Below are positions 16,091 through 26,500 of a DNA stretch of 64,000 nucleotides, piece by piece. The stretch is from an uncultured Gluconobacter sp. (GTDB taxonomy: Bacteria > Pseudomonadota > Alphaproteobacteria > Acetobacterales > Acetobacteraceae). The stretch covers positions 1 to 64,000 of the forward strand of contig CALFLO010000176.1 of the NCBI GenBank assembly GCA_937880175.1, read 5' to 3'. Position 1 is the stretch's first letter, and each line of letters begins with the position of its first letter. The notes beneath the pieces are model-generated. The model did not search any database. It was given only the letters and a program-made list of their open reading frames with translations, and had not been told where the DNA came from. The position numbers and the translations under genes are program-made.

Positions 16091-17077
16091 TCAGAACCCA
16101 GTCTGTCCGGAAAAATAGAAGCCGGTCTGGTTCTTGTACGTCGCAATCGTACCCAGTGACACATAAGCCAGCGTCACGTTCAGGTGCTTGTTCACGAAAT
16201 AGCTGGTGTAGACGTCGAACCAGTTGCTTTCGTCCGTGAAGCGCTGGTTGCGTGGCTTGGTGCGGTATTCGACACCGACGACCAGTCCGGGGATGAAGGA
16301 CGGTAGATAGCCGAGCGAGCCTTCGAACTGGGCGTGATAGTTGTTGTCCTGATCCCCGCCAAAGCCGAGGATGCCCCACTGGTTGCCCTTGGTAAAGCGG
16401 ACAGTGGTGTCGATCAGGATACCGATCTTCGGGAACAGCTTGGTCACGGCGAGATAGGCGTCTCCGCCATCGGTATGTTTTGAGCCAACCATGTGGATGA
16501 CGCGGCCGTCACTGTCATGCTTGTACATGCCGCCGATGGCGACCTGCGGGATCAGGGTATTGTCGGCGATGTGGCCAAAGAGGCGGACCTTCGCACCTGC
16601 CACGTCCAGATCGAACTGGTAACCATTGCCGATGCCGAGTTTTGCGCCGGTGCCGCGGGTCTGGAAGAAGTTGTGAGTGTAGGAAATCTCGACGCGGTCA
16701 AAGAAGCCCATCGAGGCGCCGACATTCTGGTCCCAGTAACTGGTGAGGTTCACATAGCTGTAGTGCAGGGCCATGCCGGCGCTTTTATTGGAGCCATAAC
16801 CGCCAATGGTCGCCCAGCTTGCGATGCCCCCGCCGCTTGCCCCTTCGAGTGAGGACAGGCCGCTGGTACCCAGAGCGCGCTGCCCGTCAAAGAGGGTACG
16901 GAACATCGACTGCCCGTTATTGTTTCCATCATTGCCCAGTGTGACCTGAGGTCCGCTGGCCGTACTGCTGTCGGCTGCGTGTGCGGTCTGTCCTGCGGCG
17001 AGGGTGCCGAAGGACAGGAGTGCCGTCAGGGACATCAGGGAACGGAGGGACTGCGCGGGATATGGAAAACGGTGCAT
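16091..17077 (-). CDS. DUF3034-family outer-membrane protein
   Basis: A 328-residue exported protein with a signal peptide (about 1-34, ending AHA-AD). After it come SSLEGASGGGIASWATIGGYG and many alternating aromatic/polar strands, ending in Phe, as in outer-membrane beta-barrels. The SLEG...GGG...W..GYG pattern is what I associate with DUF3034. Function of that family is unknown. It sits between a purine permease and guanine deaminase, so a purine porin is possible but unproven. Its 188-bp upstream region is AT-rich and contains no other gene. Confidence 0.72.
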   Translation of the reverse strand: MHRFPYPAQSLRSLMSLTALLSFGTLAAGQTAHAADSSTASGPQVTLGNDGNNNGQSMFRTLFDGQRALGTSGLSSLEGASGGGIASWATIGGYGSNKSAGMALHYSYVNLTSYWDQNVGASMGFFDRVEISYTHNFFQTRGTGAKLGIGNGYQFDLDVAGAKVRLFGHIADNTLIPQVAIGGMYKHDSDGRVIHMVGSKHTDGGDAYLAVTKLFPKIGILIDTTVRFTKGNQWGILGFGGDQDNNYHAQFEGSLGYLPSFIPGLVVGVEYRTKPRNQRFTDESNWFDVYTSYFVNKHLNVTLAYVSLGTIATYKNQTGFYFSGQTGF

Positions 17078-17215
17078 GATGCCTGCTTCTAAGTCGCGAG
17101 CCCGAGGGTGAGCCGGAGCATTCTCGCAGATTAAATACCGTGTTCAGTATTAGCGCTGCGATTCTGAAAAATAATTAAGATAACCCTAGAGTTCAAAAAT
17201 TTTTCCGTGTCAAAA

Positions 17216-17243
17216 CAAAAATGGCACTTAGTGTCTATTTTTG
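17216..17243 (-). terminator. imperfect hairpin after guanine deaminase
   Basis: CAAAAAT and ATTTTTG arms with an inner CACT/AGTG pair form a 28-nt hairpin about 22 bp beyond the guanine deaminase stop on the minus strand, followed by a short T stretch. It could end that transcript or be part of the DUF3034 promoter region. Confidence 0.35.
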
Positions 17244-17265
17244 AAGTGGGTGTGTTCCTTTGGCT

Positions 17266-18582
17266 TCAGGCAACGCTTCGGGTGTGCAGGCGCTGTCCGG
17301 CGACATAGGTGGCGACGATGCTGCGATCGTCACCGAGCATGGTGAGGGCGAAGAGGCGGTCGGCGAGTGTTTCGGCAGTCCGGGCACGAATTTTGCCAAG
17401 AGGCGTGGCGGCGGGATCAAAGACGCAGAGATCGGCGTAGAGACCGGGTCTGATGCTGCCGATTCGGTCTTTGAGTCCGAGGGATTGTGCGCCCCCGGCC
17501 GTGGCGAGCCAGAGCCCCTGCGCGGGATGGAGTTTCGTCTGAAGGCCCTGCGCGACCTTGTAGGCATCGGACAGGACCTGGAGCAGGGACAGGGATGGCC
17601 CGGCGCCGATGTCGCTGCCAATGCCCACATGGACGCGGCGTGCGGGATCGAGGGCCTTGAAAAGCGGGAAGGATCCGCTGCCCAGAAACTGGTTCGAGCC
17701 GGGGCAGTGCGCGATGGAGCAGCCCGTGTCGTGGCAGCGCTGGAAATCGGCTTCTTCGGCATGGACGGCATGAGCGAGAATGGCGCGCGGACGTATCAGA
17801 CCGGCCTTGTCATACACGTCCAGATAGGAGCTGCGGTCGGGGAAGAGCTCGCGGACCCAGGCGATTTCGGACCGGTTTTCGAGCAGATGGGTCTGCATGA
17901 ACAGGTCAGGCTTCGTGGCCAGAAGTGCGCCGGCGAGATCGAGCTGTTCGGGCGTGCTGGTAGGGGCGAAGCGTGGGGTCACGGCATAAAGCTGCCGTCC
18001 ACGGTTGTGCCAGCGGGCGATGAGTTCGGCGGACTGGTCGTAGCCACTCTGGGCGGTGTCGCGCAGGTTATCGGGGGCATTGCGGTCCATCAGGACCTTG
18101 CCCGCAATCATGCAGGTATTGAGGCGCTCGGATTCCTCGAAGAAGGCATCCACGGACTGGGGGTGAACGGTGCAGTACACGGCGGCCGTGGTGGTGCCGA
18201 CGCGCAGGAGTTCACCCAGGAACTGGCGGGCGACGGCCCGGGCATAGGGGATGTCGGCGTAGCGGGCTTCGGCGGGAAAGACGTAGTTTTCCAGCCATTG
18301 CAGAAGCTGCTCGCCGTAAGACGCAATGACCGGAAGCTGCGGATAATGGATATGCGTGTCGATCATGCCGGCGGAAATCAGCATGTCGGGGTAGTGGTCG
18401 ATCGGTGTTCCGGCAGGGATGGTCTCACGGAGACTGTCCCACGAGCCCGCGGCGGTAATGCGGCCGTTTGCGGTCAGGATCAGGCCATCGGGCTCGTGAT
18501 GCAGGGCGTCCATGGGATCGGTGGTGAACGGATCGGCATGGAAGGTCAGGTAGGGGCCGCGGATGGCTCGGATCTGGGTCAT
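17266..18582 (-). CDS. guaD: guanine deaminase
   Basis: A 438-residue amidohydrolase that deaminates guanine to xanthine. The metal ligands are visible as His77-x-His79 in IDTHIHYPQ, the MQTHLLEN segment, AHAVHAEEAD and the late Asp in GSDIGAGPSLS. Length and motif order match bacterial GuaD. It feeds xanthine into the purine pathway represented by the neighbouring genes; the xanthine dehydrogenase itself is not in the window. The gene is divergent from the heptosyltransferase gene at 18732, with 149 bp between. Confidence 0.93.
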   Translation of the reverse strand: MTQIRAIRGPYLTFHADPFTTDPMDALHHEPDGLILTANGRITAAGSWDSLRETIPAGTPIDHYPDMLISAGMIDTHIHYPQLPVIASYGEQLLQWLENYVFPAEARYADIPYARAVARQFLGELLRVGTTTAAVYCTVHPQSVDAFFEESERLNTCMIAGKVLMDRNAPDNLRDTAQSGYDQSAELIARWHNRGRQLYAVTPRFAPTSTPEQLDLAGALLATKPDLFMQTHLLENRSEIAWVRELFPDRSSYLDVYDKAGLIRPRAILAHAVHAEEADFQRCHDTGCSIAHCPGSNQFLGSGSFPLFKALDPARRVHVGIGSDIGAGPSLSLLQVLSDAYKVAQGLQTKLHPAQGLWLATAGGAQSLGLKDRIGSIRPGLYADLCVFDPAATPLGKIRARTAETLADRLFALTMLGDDRSIVATYVAGQRLHTRSVA

Positions 18583-18731
18583 GGGAGTACTTTACCGCAG
18601 GGTTTGTGGTGCGGGGAGCAGGTTTGTGAGGCTGGCGCTGATTGGCAGTCCGGGTCGGGCTGGCTTACAACATGGAAAGGAAGAACTGGCCGCGGGCGCG
18701 TTCTTCAGCTTGAACCCTGGAGTATCCGCTC

Positions 18732-20147
18732 ATGACGTCGAATGATCCTGTTGCGCTCGATGTGCCGGAAGGGCTTGCCGTTTCCGTGGAGGGCAGAATG
18801 AGCGGTACGGCTGCCGTGCCGGTTCCGGATCCAGCGGATGTGACGGGCTCTGGTACGGGCGGGAACGACGGCTCGGCGTCTGCTGCGTCTGTCGGGATTG
18901 AGGGGCCTTATCTTCCGCCACCGCGTGTGCTGGTTCTGGAAGGCGCGCGCGGCGTGCGGTTCGACTTCAATGACGGCGCGCGCGTCATGGTGCCGTCGCT
19001 GGAGCAGGAGGGCGCACAGTGGCATGTGCGGCTTTCGGATCATGTGACCGGGAATGTGCTGTTCGATGCGCGCCTGAAGGGCGGCACGGTGGCGTCCACC
19101 AAGAAGTTCTTTGTACCGTTCCGGGTGGATGTCTGGCTCGAACAGCCGGGGGAGACGCCGGAACATGTGCTCCATCATGATCTGGCGCTGTCAGGGCGGC
19201 CGGTTCTGGTGCAGCTTCCGGTGGGGACGCTGGGCGATACGCTGGCCTGGCTGCCTGCTGTGCGGCGTCTGGCGCAGGAGAGCGGGGCACAGGTGACATG
19301 CTCGGTTTCCGAAGCGATCCTGCCGCTCGTATCAGGGGCCAACCCGGAACTGACGCTGGTGGGGCATGACCGCATGAAGGCGGATGCGGGTTTTACGGCC
19401 CGGTTCTATGCGAGCTACAATATCGGGCTGTTCTTTACGGATAAGGATCATACGCGCCAGCCAACGGATTTCCGGCATGTCGGTCTGCACCGCACGGCGG
19501 CTTATATTCTGGGTGTGGATCCGTGGAACGATACGCCACCGGGTATTTCCATCCCCGATGGCGAAACGCCTCCTGTCGCGGAGCCCTATGTGGTCATCGC
19601 CACGCAGGCCAGCACGCAATGTAAGTACTGGAACAATCCGGGGGGCTGGCATGAAGTGATCGCGTTTCTGAAGACGGCGGGATATCGCGTCATCTGCATT
19701 GACCAGAAGCCGTTTCATGGCACCGGATATGTCTATAACCACATCCCCCACGGAGCCGAAGACCAGACCGGCAGCCGCCCGCTGGTGGAGCGTGCGCGGT
19801 GGCTGAAGCATGCGAGTTTCTTCATCGGTCTGTCGAGCGGTCTGGCCTGGCTGGCCCATGCGACCGGGACGCCGGTCGTGATGATTTCAGGGTTTACGCA
19901 TCCGGATAACGAGTTCGCCACGCCCTACCGGGTCATCAACTGGCACACCTGCAATTCCTGCTGGAACGATCCGGCGTTCCAGTTCGATCACAAGGACTTC
20001 TTCTGGTGCCCGAGACACAAGGGCACGGACCGGCAGTTCGAGTGTTCGCGCCTGATTACCGGGACGCAGGTCATTCACACCATCAGGCGGCTGATGACGG
20101 ACCGCGGTCTTTCTGGTGCGGAGCATGGCGCGCCCGGAACTGTGTGA
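18732..20147 (+). CDS. autotransporter strand-loop-strand O-heptosyltransferase
   Basis: A 471-residue glycosyltransferase of the TibC/Aah group (GT9-like). These cytoplasmic enzymes add heptose to serines of surface autotransporter adhesins. The N-terminal 100 residues include the characteristic beta-rich segment (VLVLEGARGVRFDFNDGARV). The C-terminal half has QASTQCKYWNNPGGW, a SSGLAWLAHATGTPVVMISGF donor-site segment and a cysteine-rich stretch NWHTCNSCWND...WCPRHKGT, matching the iron-binding finger of TibC. No autotransporter is adjacent. The last 65 bp overlap the convergent DUF6056 gene. Confidence 0.88.
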   Translation: MTSNDPVALDVPEGLAVSVEGRMSGTAAVPVPDPADVTGSGTGGNDGSASAASVGIEGPYLPPPRVLVLEGARGVRFDFNDGARVMVPSLEQEGAQWHVRLSDHVTGNVLFDARLKGGTVASTKKFFVPFRVDVWLEQPGETPEHVLHHDLALSGRPVLVQLPVGTLGDTLAWLPAVRRLAQESGAQVTCSVSEAILPLVSGANPELTLVGHDRMKADAGFTARFYASYNIGLFFTDKDHTRQPTDFRHVGLHRTAAYILGVDPWNDTPPGISIPDGETPPVAEPYVVIATQASTQCKYWNNPGGWHEVIAFLKTAGYRVICIDQKPFHGTGYVYNHIPHGAEDQTGSRPLVERARWLKHASFFIGLSSGLAWLAHATGTPVVMISGFTHPDNEFATPYRVINWHTCNSCWNDPAFQFDHKDFFWCPRHKGTDRQFECSRLITGTQVIHTIRRLMTDRGLSGAEHGAPGTV

Positions 20148-21360
20148 GCAGGGCTTCGACCAGGCTGCAGGCATAGACCACCAGAGCCAGATCCATCACG
20201 AGCAGGATGCGTTTGCTGGAAACATAGATCGTCGGGGACAGGCCTGTCAGGAGCGTTACGCCGAACCCGCCTGCCAGAAAGGACAGGATGGTGGTGGCAT
20301 TTTTGAGGGACAGGGCGCACCACAGGACGGAGACGATCATGCACAGCGTCAGGAAAAATGCGACATAGGTGTTCAGGTACACCCAGTTCAGATCATAGAT
20401 GAACCGGTCGCAGCGCAGGGCTGTGAGCGTTTTCTGGATGCCCGGACTGACAGGCAGCATGAGCAGGATGCTCAGGAGCATCACGCCTGAGGCCGCCATG
20501 TCCTGAAAGCCCCGGTTGCGTTTGACGAAAGCGATAAAGCAGAGGGACAGGAGCAGGGTTGCAAGCAGGATGTCATTGTCCGTGCTTATGCAGGCGCTAT
20601 GGATGCGATCGATGGCCAGCGAGAATTTCTGCAGGGTGTCGAACTGGGGAAACTCAGGCAGCCAGTTGTTGATTTCCGCGATGTAACGGCGAGCATTGCC
20701 GGGGGCGGCCAGAACAATGGCGGACATGACAGTGGCAACCGTCAGATAAAGACCGCTGTAGAGAGAAATGGTCCGGCGTCGAACGGTGGCGACCGCCGTG
20801 CAGAAAAGAAGAAGCAGCGAGGACTGTTCGATCGAGCAGCCAACGGGAAGGGCCCCGAGAGAGAGGATGCGCAGGGTTTTGCCTGCGTCATTCTGCCGCA
20901 GAAAGACGCTGATGGAGAAGAAGGCAAAGGAAATCGGGAAGAGGTAATTGTAGAAGCCTGAGAGCCAGTACACCGACTCTTTGGACACTTCATACGGCAG
21001 CAGCAGGAAAAGCCCCATGACCAGCGGGATACCGATGCCGGGCCTCAGAGCAGGGCGCAGGGTGCAGGACCAGATGGCATAGGCCAGAAGAACGGCACAG
21101 AACGGGATAAGAGTCCGCCAGAAGGCAGGATACTGGATGGTTTCAGCCAGTGCCCCTTCGATGACGATCCTGCCCGACCAGGTCATGTAGCGGGTGTGGA
21201 GAAAGGACAGCAGGCCCGTATGATCGAGGGCATGGCGGAATATGTCGTTGTCGATGAAGATCGACGTGTTGATCCGGGTGTTCATCCAGACTGCCGCGAT
21301 CAGGAGAAACGCGAGGAACGGACTGTTCCTGAGGATCATCGGCTTAAAAGCGGCAGGCAT
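20083..21360 (-). CDS. DUF6056-like polytopic membrane protein
   Basis: A 425-residue protein with about ten hydrophobic helices. The first periplasmic loop contains DNDIFRHALDH...RYMTWSGRIV, resembling the DD...R...W.GR pattern of DUF6056 proteins, which look like GT-C-fold lipid-linked sugar transferases or polymerases. The catalytic role is unproven. It overlaps the small anchored protein upstream by 17 bp (same strand) and the heptosyltransferase by 65 bp (tail to tail), so the three form a compact surface-glycan block. Confidence 0.7.
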   Translation of the reverse strand: MPAAFKPMILRNSPFLAFLLIAAVWMNTRINTSIFIDNDIFRHALDHTGLLSFLHTRYMTWSGRIVIEGALAETIQYPAFWRTLIPFCAVLLAYAIWSCTLRPALRPGIGIPLVMGLFLLLPYEVSKESVYWLSGFYNYLFPISFAFFSISVFLRQNDAGKTLRILSLGALPVGCSIEQSSLLLLFCTAVATVRRRTISLYSGLYLTVATVMSAIVLAAPGNARRYIAEINNWLPEFPQFDTLQKFSLAIDRIHSACISTDNDILLATLLLSLCFIAFVKRNRGFQDMAASGVMLLSILLMLPVSPGIQKTLTALRCDRFIYDLNWVYLNTYVAFFLTLCMIVSVLWCALSLKNATTILSFLAGGFGVTLLTGLSPTIYVSSKRILLVMDLALVVYACSLVEALLTQFRARHAPHQKDRGPSSAA

Positions 21361-21835
21361 GGGAGATCCTGTAGAGCCTGTGTCCTGAAATGATGTTCAG
21401 GTGAATGGTTTCTTCCGGAATCATGCCGGAGGGCTTTCTGGCGGTTCCAATAAAGCCGTATCGGTTATGGAACGGATTTGCCTGCGTGTGGAAAATCCGT
21501 GCGATATCGGGCCTTTCCGTGAGCCTGTAGGGGATGGAGAATTCCTTCTCACCGTCTCCCATGGTGAGGATCAGCGGGGCTCCGTCGCCGGACCAGAGGT
21601 CTGAGTGGACCCAGCCGGAAACGGAAACCGTGTTCCCGGTGATGTGGCAGTTTTCCACAACGGCTTTCAGGGACGGGTCATCTGCGGGCGTGAAACCCTC
21701 CGGATGGAAGGGGCGGTGTGTCGTCCAAGCGTAACCGCAGGCCAGTGTCAGGAGAAGCGACAGTATTATTCCGGCAAGGAAGAAATATTTTCTCAGAAGC
21801 CGGAGCATCTGATCCATTGCGGGAGGCTGTTTCAT
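21344..21835 (-). CDS. membrane-anchored protein of unknown function
   Basis: A 163-residue protein with one N-terminal transmembrane helix (about residues 17-37) and a small beta-rich outer domain (VSVSGWVHSDLW..., ARIFHTQANPFHNRYGFIG). Its stop overlaps the start of the DUF6056 gene by 17 bp, so both are made together. I do not recognise the domain. The overlap and topology suggest an accessory subunit of the membrane protein. The 197 bp between this gene and trhO contain no supportable feature. Confidence 0.65.
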   Translation of the reverse strand: MKQPPAMDQMLRLLRKYFFLAGIILSLLLTLACGYAWTTHRPFHPEGFTPADDPSLKAVVENCHITGNTVSVSGWVHSDLWSGDGAPLILTMGDGEKEFSIPYRLTERPDIARIFHTQANPFHNRYGFIGTARKPSGMIPEETIHLNIISGHRLYRISHACRF

Positions 21836-22032
21836 GGATTTGCTTCGTTATTCCGGAAGCGGGTGTTTCTGCCATCCGGGTGCCGCCCTGTCCATCATGC
21901 TCTGGGGCAGGGAGCAGAGGGTCGCTCCCGGGGTGGGGCTGGCATGACGGCTTTGGCCCTGATATCTGCGGGACTGTCTTTTTCATCCGATCGCGGCTGT
22001 GCCTGCGGTCCCAGTAGCCGGGTGGTCGTCCC

Positions 22033-22974
22033 ATGTCCGATACTTTCGAGCCGATCCGCATTGTCGCGCTGTATCATTTCACGCCGTTCGCGGACCCTGC
22101 CGCATTGCGCGGGCCGTTGCTTGAGCTGTGCGAAAGGGAGGGGATCAAGGGAATCCTGCTTCTGGCGCGCGAGGGGATCAACGGGACGATTGCCGGGACG
22201 GATGCGGGCATGGAGCGTGTGATGGCGCATATCCGGGCTCTTCCGGGCTGTGCGGCGCTGGAGAGCAAGGATTCCCGCGCTCCGGAACTGCCGTTCCGCC
22301 GCATGAAAGTGCGGCTGAAAAAGGAAATCGTCACGATGGGGGAGCCGGATATCGATCCGCTTCAGGGCGTAGGGCGGTATGTGGCGCCCGAGGACTGGAA
22401 CGTGCTGATTTCCGATCCGGATACGATTTTGATCGATACGCGCAACGATTACGAAGTGGCGATCGGGACGTTCAAGGGCGCGGAAGACCCCAAAACGAAA
22501 TCCTTCCGCGAATTTCCGGAATGGTTTCGCAAACGGCGGCAGGAACTGGAAGCGGAAGGCCGTCTGCCGAAGATTGCGATGTTCTGCACGGGCGGCATCC
22601 GCTGCGAGAAATCGACGTCCTTTGTGCGGGCGGAAGGTGTGGACGAGGTCTATCACCTCAAGGGCGGCATCCTGAAATATCTGGAGACCGTGCCGGAAGA
22701 AGAGAGCCTGTGGGAAGGCGAGTGCTTCGTGTTCGACCAGCGTGTGTCGGTGAAGCACGGGCTGGAGATCGGGACGCATGATGTCTGCCATGCCTGCCGT
22801 CGGCCGCTGAACGCGCAGGACAAGGCCTCGCCGCTGTTCGTGCAGGGGGTGTCGTGCCCGCATTGCCATAACGAGCGGACGGAAGAGCAGCGCCATCGTT
22901 ATGCCGAGCGTGAGCGTCAGGAAGCGCTGGCTCAGGCGCGCCGCGCCGGGCATCTGGGGGTTCGTCAGAAGTGA
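22033..22974 (+). CDS. trhO: tRNA uridine(34) hydroxylase TrhO (rhodanese-like)
   Basis: A 313-residue YceA/TrhO protein. The N-terminal acylphosphatase-like domain (residues 1-100) is followed by a rhodanese domain with the active-site cysteine Cys185 in [11 protein letters not shown], and a C-terminal zinc-finger-like region (CHACRRPL ... CPHCHNE). TrhO makes 5-hydroxyuridine at the wobble position of some tRNAs using oxygen. The stop overlaps the GTG start of the next gene. Confidence 0.92.
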   Translation: MSDTFEPIRIVALYHFTPFADPAALRGPLLELCEREGIKGILLLAREGINGTIAGTDAGMERVMAHIRALPGCAALESKDSRAPELPFRRMKVRLKKEIVTMGEPDIDPLQGVGRYVAPEDWNVLISDPDTILIDTRNDYEVAIGTFKGAEDPKTKSFREFPEWFRKRRQELEAEGRLPKIAMFCTGGIRCEKSTSFVRAEGVDEVYHLKGGILKYLETVPEEESLWEGECFVFDQRVSVKHGLEIGTHDVCHACRRPLNAQDKASPLFVQGVSCPHCHNERTEEQRHRYAERERQEALAQARRAGHLGVRQK

Positions 22975-23510
22975 CGGCGGGCACGTTGGTTCCTGATGGC
23001 GATACGCAGGAGTTTGGTGGAGGGCGGCGGATGTTCCGGATTGCGGGACGTTATGCGCTGATCAATGCCCTGATCGCCATCCCTCTGCATCTTCTGATTG
23101 ATGCAGCGGGGTTCGGAGGAACCACCGCAACATGGAAGTACGGAGCTGTCGTTCTGGCCGTGGAGGCCGTTGTGGTTGCGCCCATTGTGGAAACGTTTCT
23201 GTACTTCTGGTTGCCAATTGTAGTGGTGCGGAAGGTGCTGGGGCAGCGGTCTGTGACGCCGTTTGTGGCGTGGCTCGCCTGTGTGGGACCATTTACTTAC
23301 GCGCATTATGGCGGCGATCTGGGACGAAGTGCCCTGACCGCGATCTGTACCGGAGTGGTGGGCGGAAGCTGTTTCTATTTCTGCTTTCTGACGGGCGAGA
23401 GGGATGCGGGGGTCAGCCCGTTCTGGACGACGGCGCTGTGCCATGCCCTGTTCAACGGTACGGTTTTGGTGATGTTCGGGCTAGCTTATGTTTTGGGGTT
23501 CATGTCCTGA
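22971..23510 (+). CDS. CPBP-like intramembrane protease homologue
   Basis: A 179-residue protein with five or six hydrophobic helices. Three segments line up with the CPBP (Abi/Rce1-like) protease motifs: VETFLYFW for EExxxR, FTYAHYG for FxxxH and CHALFN for HxxxN. The first motif has one Glu and no Arg, so activity may be lost or altered. The GTG at 22971 overlaps the trhO stop (GTGA). An in-frame ATG at 23031 after GGAG-like sequence is an alternative that removes a non-hydrophobic leader. Role unknown. Confidence 0.65.
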   Translation: MTAGTLVPDGDTQEFGGGRRMFRIAGRYALINALIAIPLHLLIDAAGFGGTTATWKYGAVVLAVEAVVVAPIVETFLYFWLPIVVVRKVLGQRSVTPFVAWLACVGPFTYAHYGGDLGRSALTAICTGVVGGSCFYFCFLTGERDAGVSPFWTTALCHALFNGTVLVMFGLAYVLGFMS

Positions 23511-23531
23511 AGAGGGGCTGACTCTTCAGGA
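23505..23531. terminator. 10-bp perfect hairpin between convergent genes
   Basis: TCCTGAAGAG and CTCTTCAGGA form a perfect 10-bp stem with a 7-nt loop. It lies between the convergent CPBP-like and uvrA genes, and the CPBP-like stop codon is inside the left arm. There is no T run on either side, so it may be a transcript-end structure rather than a classical terminator. Confidence 0.55.
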
Positions 23532-23542
23532 CACGACCGGGT

Positions 23543-26500
23543 TCAGGCTTTGGTCTTGTTGCGGGACCCGGCGGGGCGACCTCTGGGCTTCTTTTCAGTA
23601 GCTTTTTCGGCTGTCTTGTCCTTGGCGGCTTTTGCTTTTTTCGCGGCTGTGCGTTCAGCCTTCGGGGGTGGCAGACTAGCGGCGAGCATGGCCTGCGTGA
23701 TCTTGGTGGTTGTGACCTTGCGGGGCTGTCTCGCGCCCGGTGCGTCCAGCAATGGGGCGAGAAAGCGGCCGGTATGGCTGGTTTTGCAGGCGGCGATGTC
23801 TTCCGGCGTTCCCGCCGCGACGACCTGACCGCCGCCATCTCCGCCCTCGGGGCCGATATCAATCAGCCAGTCGGCCGTCTTGATGACTTCGAGATTATGC
23901 TCGATCACCAGAACCGTGTTGCCCTGATCAACGAGGGTGTGGAGCACTTCGAGCAGCTTGCGGACGTCTTCCGTGTGCAGGCCGGTTGTGGGTTCGTCGA
24001 GGATATAGACCGTGCGGCCGGTGGCGCGTTTGGCCAGTTCCTTCGATAGCTTGACGCGCTGGGCCTCACCGCCCGAGAGCGTGGTGGCCTGCTGGCCGAG
24101 GGCGACATAGCCCAGCCCGACCTGTTGCAGGATGGCGAGACGGTCGCGGATTTTCGGGGCCGCCTGAAAGTACGGCAAGGCCTCGTCCACAGTCATGGCC
24201 AGCACGTCCGCGATGGATTTGCCGCGGAACTTCACATCCAGCGTTTCGCGGTTGTAGCGCGCGCCCTTGCAGGTGTCGCAGGTCACGTACACGTCCGGCA
24301 GGAAGTGCATCTCGATCTTGAGAACACCGTCGCCCTGACAGGCTTCGCAGCGACCGCCCTTTACGTTGAAGGAGAAGCGGCCGGGTTTGTAGCCGCGTGC
24401 CTTGGACTCGGGCAGTTCGGCGAACCAGTCCCGGATCGGGGCGAACAGATCCGTATAGGTCGCCGGGTTGGAGCGCGGGGTGCGGCCGATCGGGGACTGG
24501 TCGATCTCGATGATCTTGTCGAGATTGTCCACGCCTTCCAGACGGTCATAGGGCAGCGGCGTCTGGCTCGATTTCATGAGCTGGCGGGACAGCGCCTTGT
24601 ACAGCGTGTCGATGACCAGCGTGGATTTGCCACCACCCGAAACACCCGTGACGGCGATGAAGGTGCCGAGCGGGAAATCGACCGTCAGGTCCTTGAGGTT
24701 GTTGCCGCGTGCGTCGTGCAGGGTGAGCATGCCGCTGGGCTTGCGGCGTTCGGTCGGAACGGGAATGACCTTGCGGCCTGACAGATAGGCGCCGGTGATG
24801 CTGTTGGGATTTTTGGCGACTTCTGCCGGGGTGCCGACGGCAATGACTTCGCCCCCCAGCTTGCCCGCGCCCGGTCCCATATCGATCAGGTAATCGGCGG
24901 CGCGGATGGCGTCCTCGTCATGCTCGACGACGATGACGGTATTGCCGAGGCGCTTGAGGCGTTCGAGCGTGCCGAGCAGGCGTTCGTTGTCGCGCTGATG
25001 CAGGCCGATGGAGGGCTCGTCCAGCACATACAGCACGCCCGTCAGGCCCGAACCGATCTGGGACGCCAGACGGATGCGCTGGCTTTCGCCGCCGGACAGG
25101 GTCGCGGAGCCGCGCGAGAGCGTGAGGTAGTCCAGCCCGACATCATCGAGGAAGTGCAGGCGGTCCGTGATTTCGCGCAGGATGCGGCGGGCAATCTCGG
25201 CGCGCTGGGGCGTGAGGGTGGCTTCCACGCCGGAGAACCAGTCGAGCGCCTTGCGGATGGGCATGTCCGAGGCTTCGGCGATGTTGAGGTCCTTGACCTT
25301 CACGCACAGGGCTTCGGGCTTGAGACGCGCGCCGTGACAGGCATGGCAGGGCTTGTCGGACTGGTAGCGGGAGAGCTCCTCGCGCACCCACATGCTGTCC
25401 GTCTGGGCCATGCGGCGGCGCAGGTTTTTCAGCACGCCTTCGAACGGTTTGGTGATGATATGGACCTTCCCGCCATCGCTGTAGGGAATGTCGATCGGCT
25501 CTTTCGAGCCGTTGATGATGAGATCCTGTGTCGCGGGCTGAAGCTCGGACCAGGGTGTGTTCATGTCATCGCCGCAATGGCGGGCGAGGGCGGCGAGCGT
25601 CTGGTCGTACCAGTCCGTGCTCGCGCCCTTCCACGGAGCAATGGCGCCGTCGGCCAGTGTCAGGCTGTCATCCGGGACGATCAGGTCAGCGTCGAAATGG
25701 GTTTCGGTGCCGATGCCGTCACAGACCGGGCAGGCGCCCATGGGGGCATTGAAGGAGAACAGGCGCGGCTCGATTTCCTCGATCGTGAAGCCGGAGACGG
25801 GGCAGGCGAAGCGCGACGAGAACACGACATGCGCCGGGGCTTCCTTTTCGCCTGCACGTTTGACTTCCTCGGCGTAAGCCAGACCATCGGAGAGTTCGAG
25901 CGCGGTCTCGAAACTGTCGGCGAGGCGGGATTCGAGCCCTTCCTTGACGACAATCCGGTCCACCACGACTTCGACCGTGTGGCGCGTCTTGCGGTTCAGC
26001 TCCGGGGCTTCGGCGATTTCATAAAGTTCGCCGTCGATCTTCACGCGGGTGAAGCCCTTGCGCGTCAGATCGGCGAGTTCGCGTTTGCAGTCGCCCTTGC
26101 GGTCCCTCACGACTGGGGCGAGCAGCATCAGGCGCATGCCGTCCGGCATGGCCATGACGCGGTCTACCATCTGGCTGACGGTCTGTGCCTCGATCGGCAG
26201 GCCGGTCGCGGGGGAATACGGAATGCCGACACGCGCCCAGAGCAGGCGCATATAGTCATGGATTTCCGTGATCGTCCCCACGGTCGAGCGGGGGTTCTTG
26301 GATGTGGTTTTCTGCTCGATCGAGATGGCTGGGGAGAGGCCCTCGATGGAGTCCACATCCGGCTTGCCCATCAGTTCAAGGAACTGGCGGGCATAGGCGG
26401 ACAGGCTCTCCACATAGCGCCGCTGGCCCTCGGCATAGATCGTGTCGAAGGCCAGGGAGGATTTTCCGGAGCCCGAGAGGCCCGTGATGATCGTCAGGGA

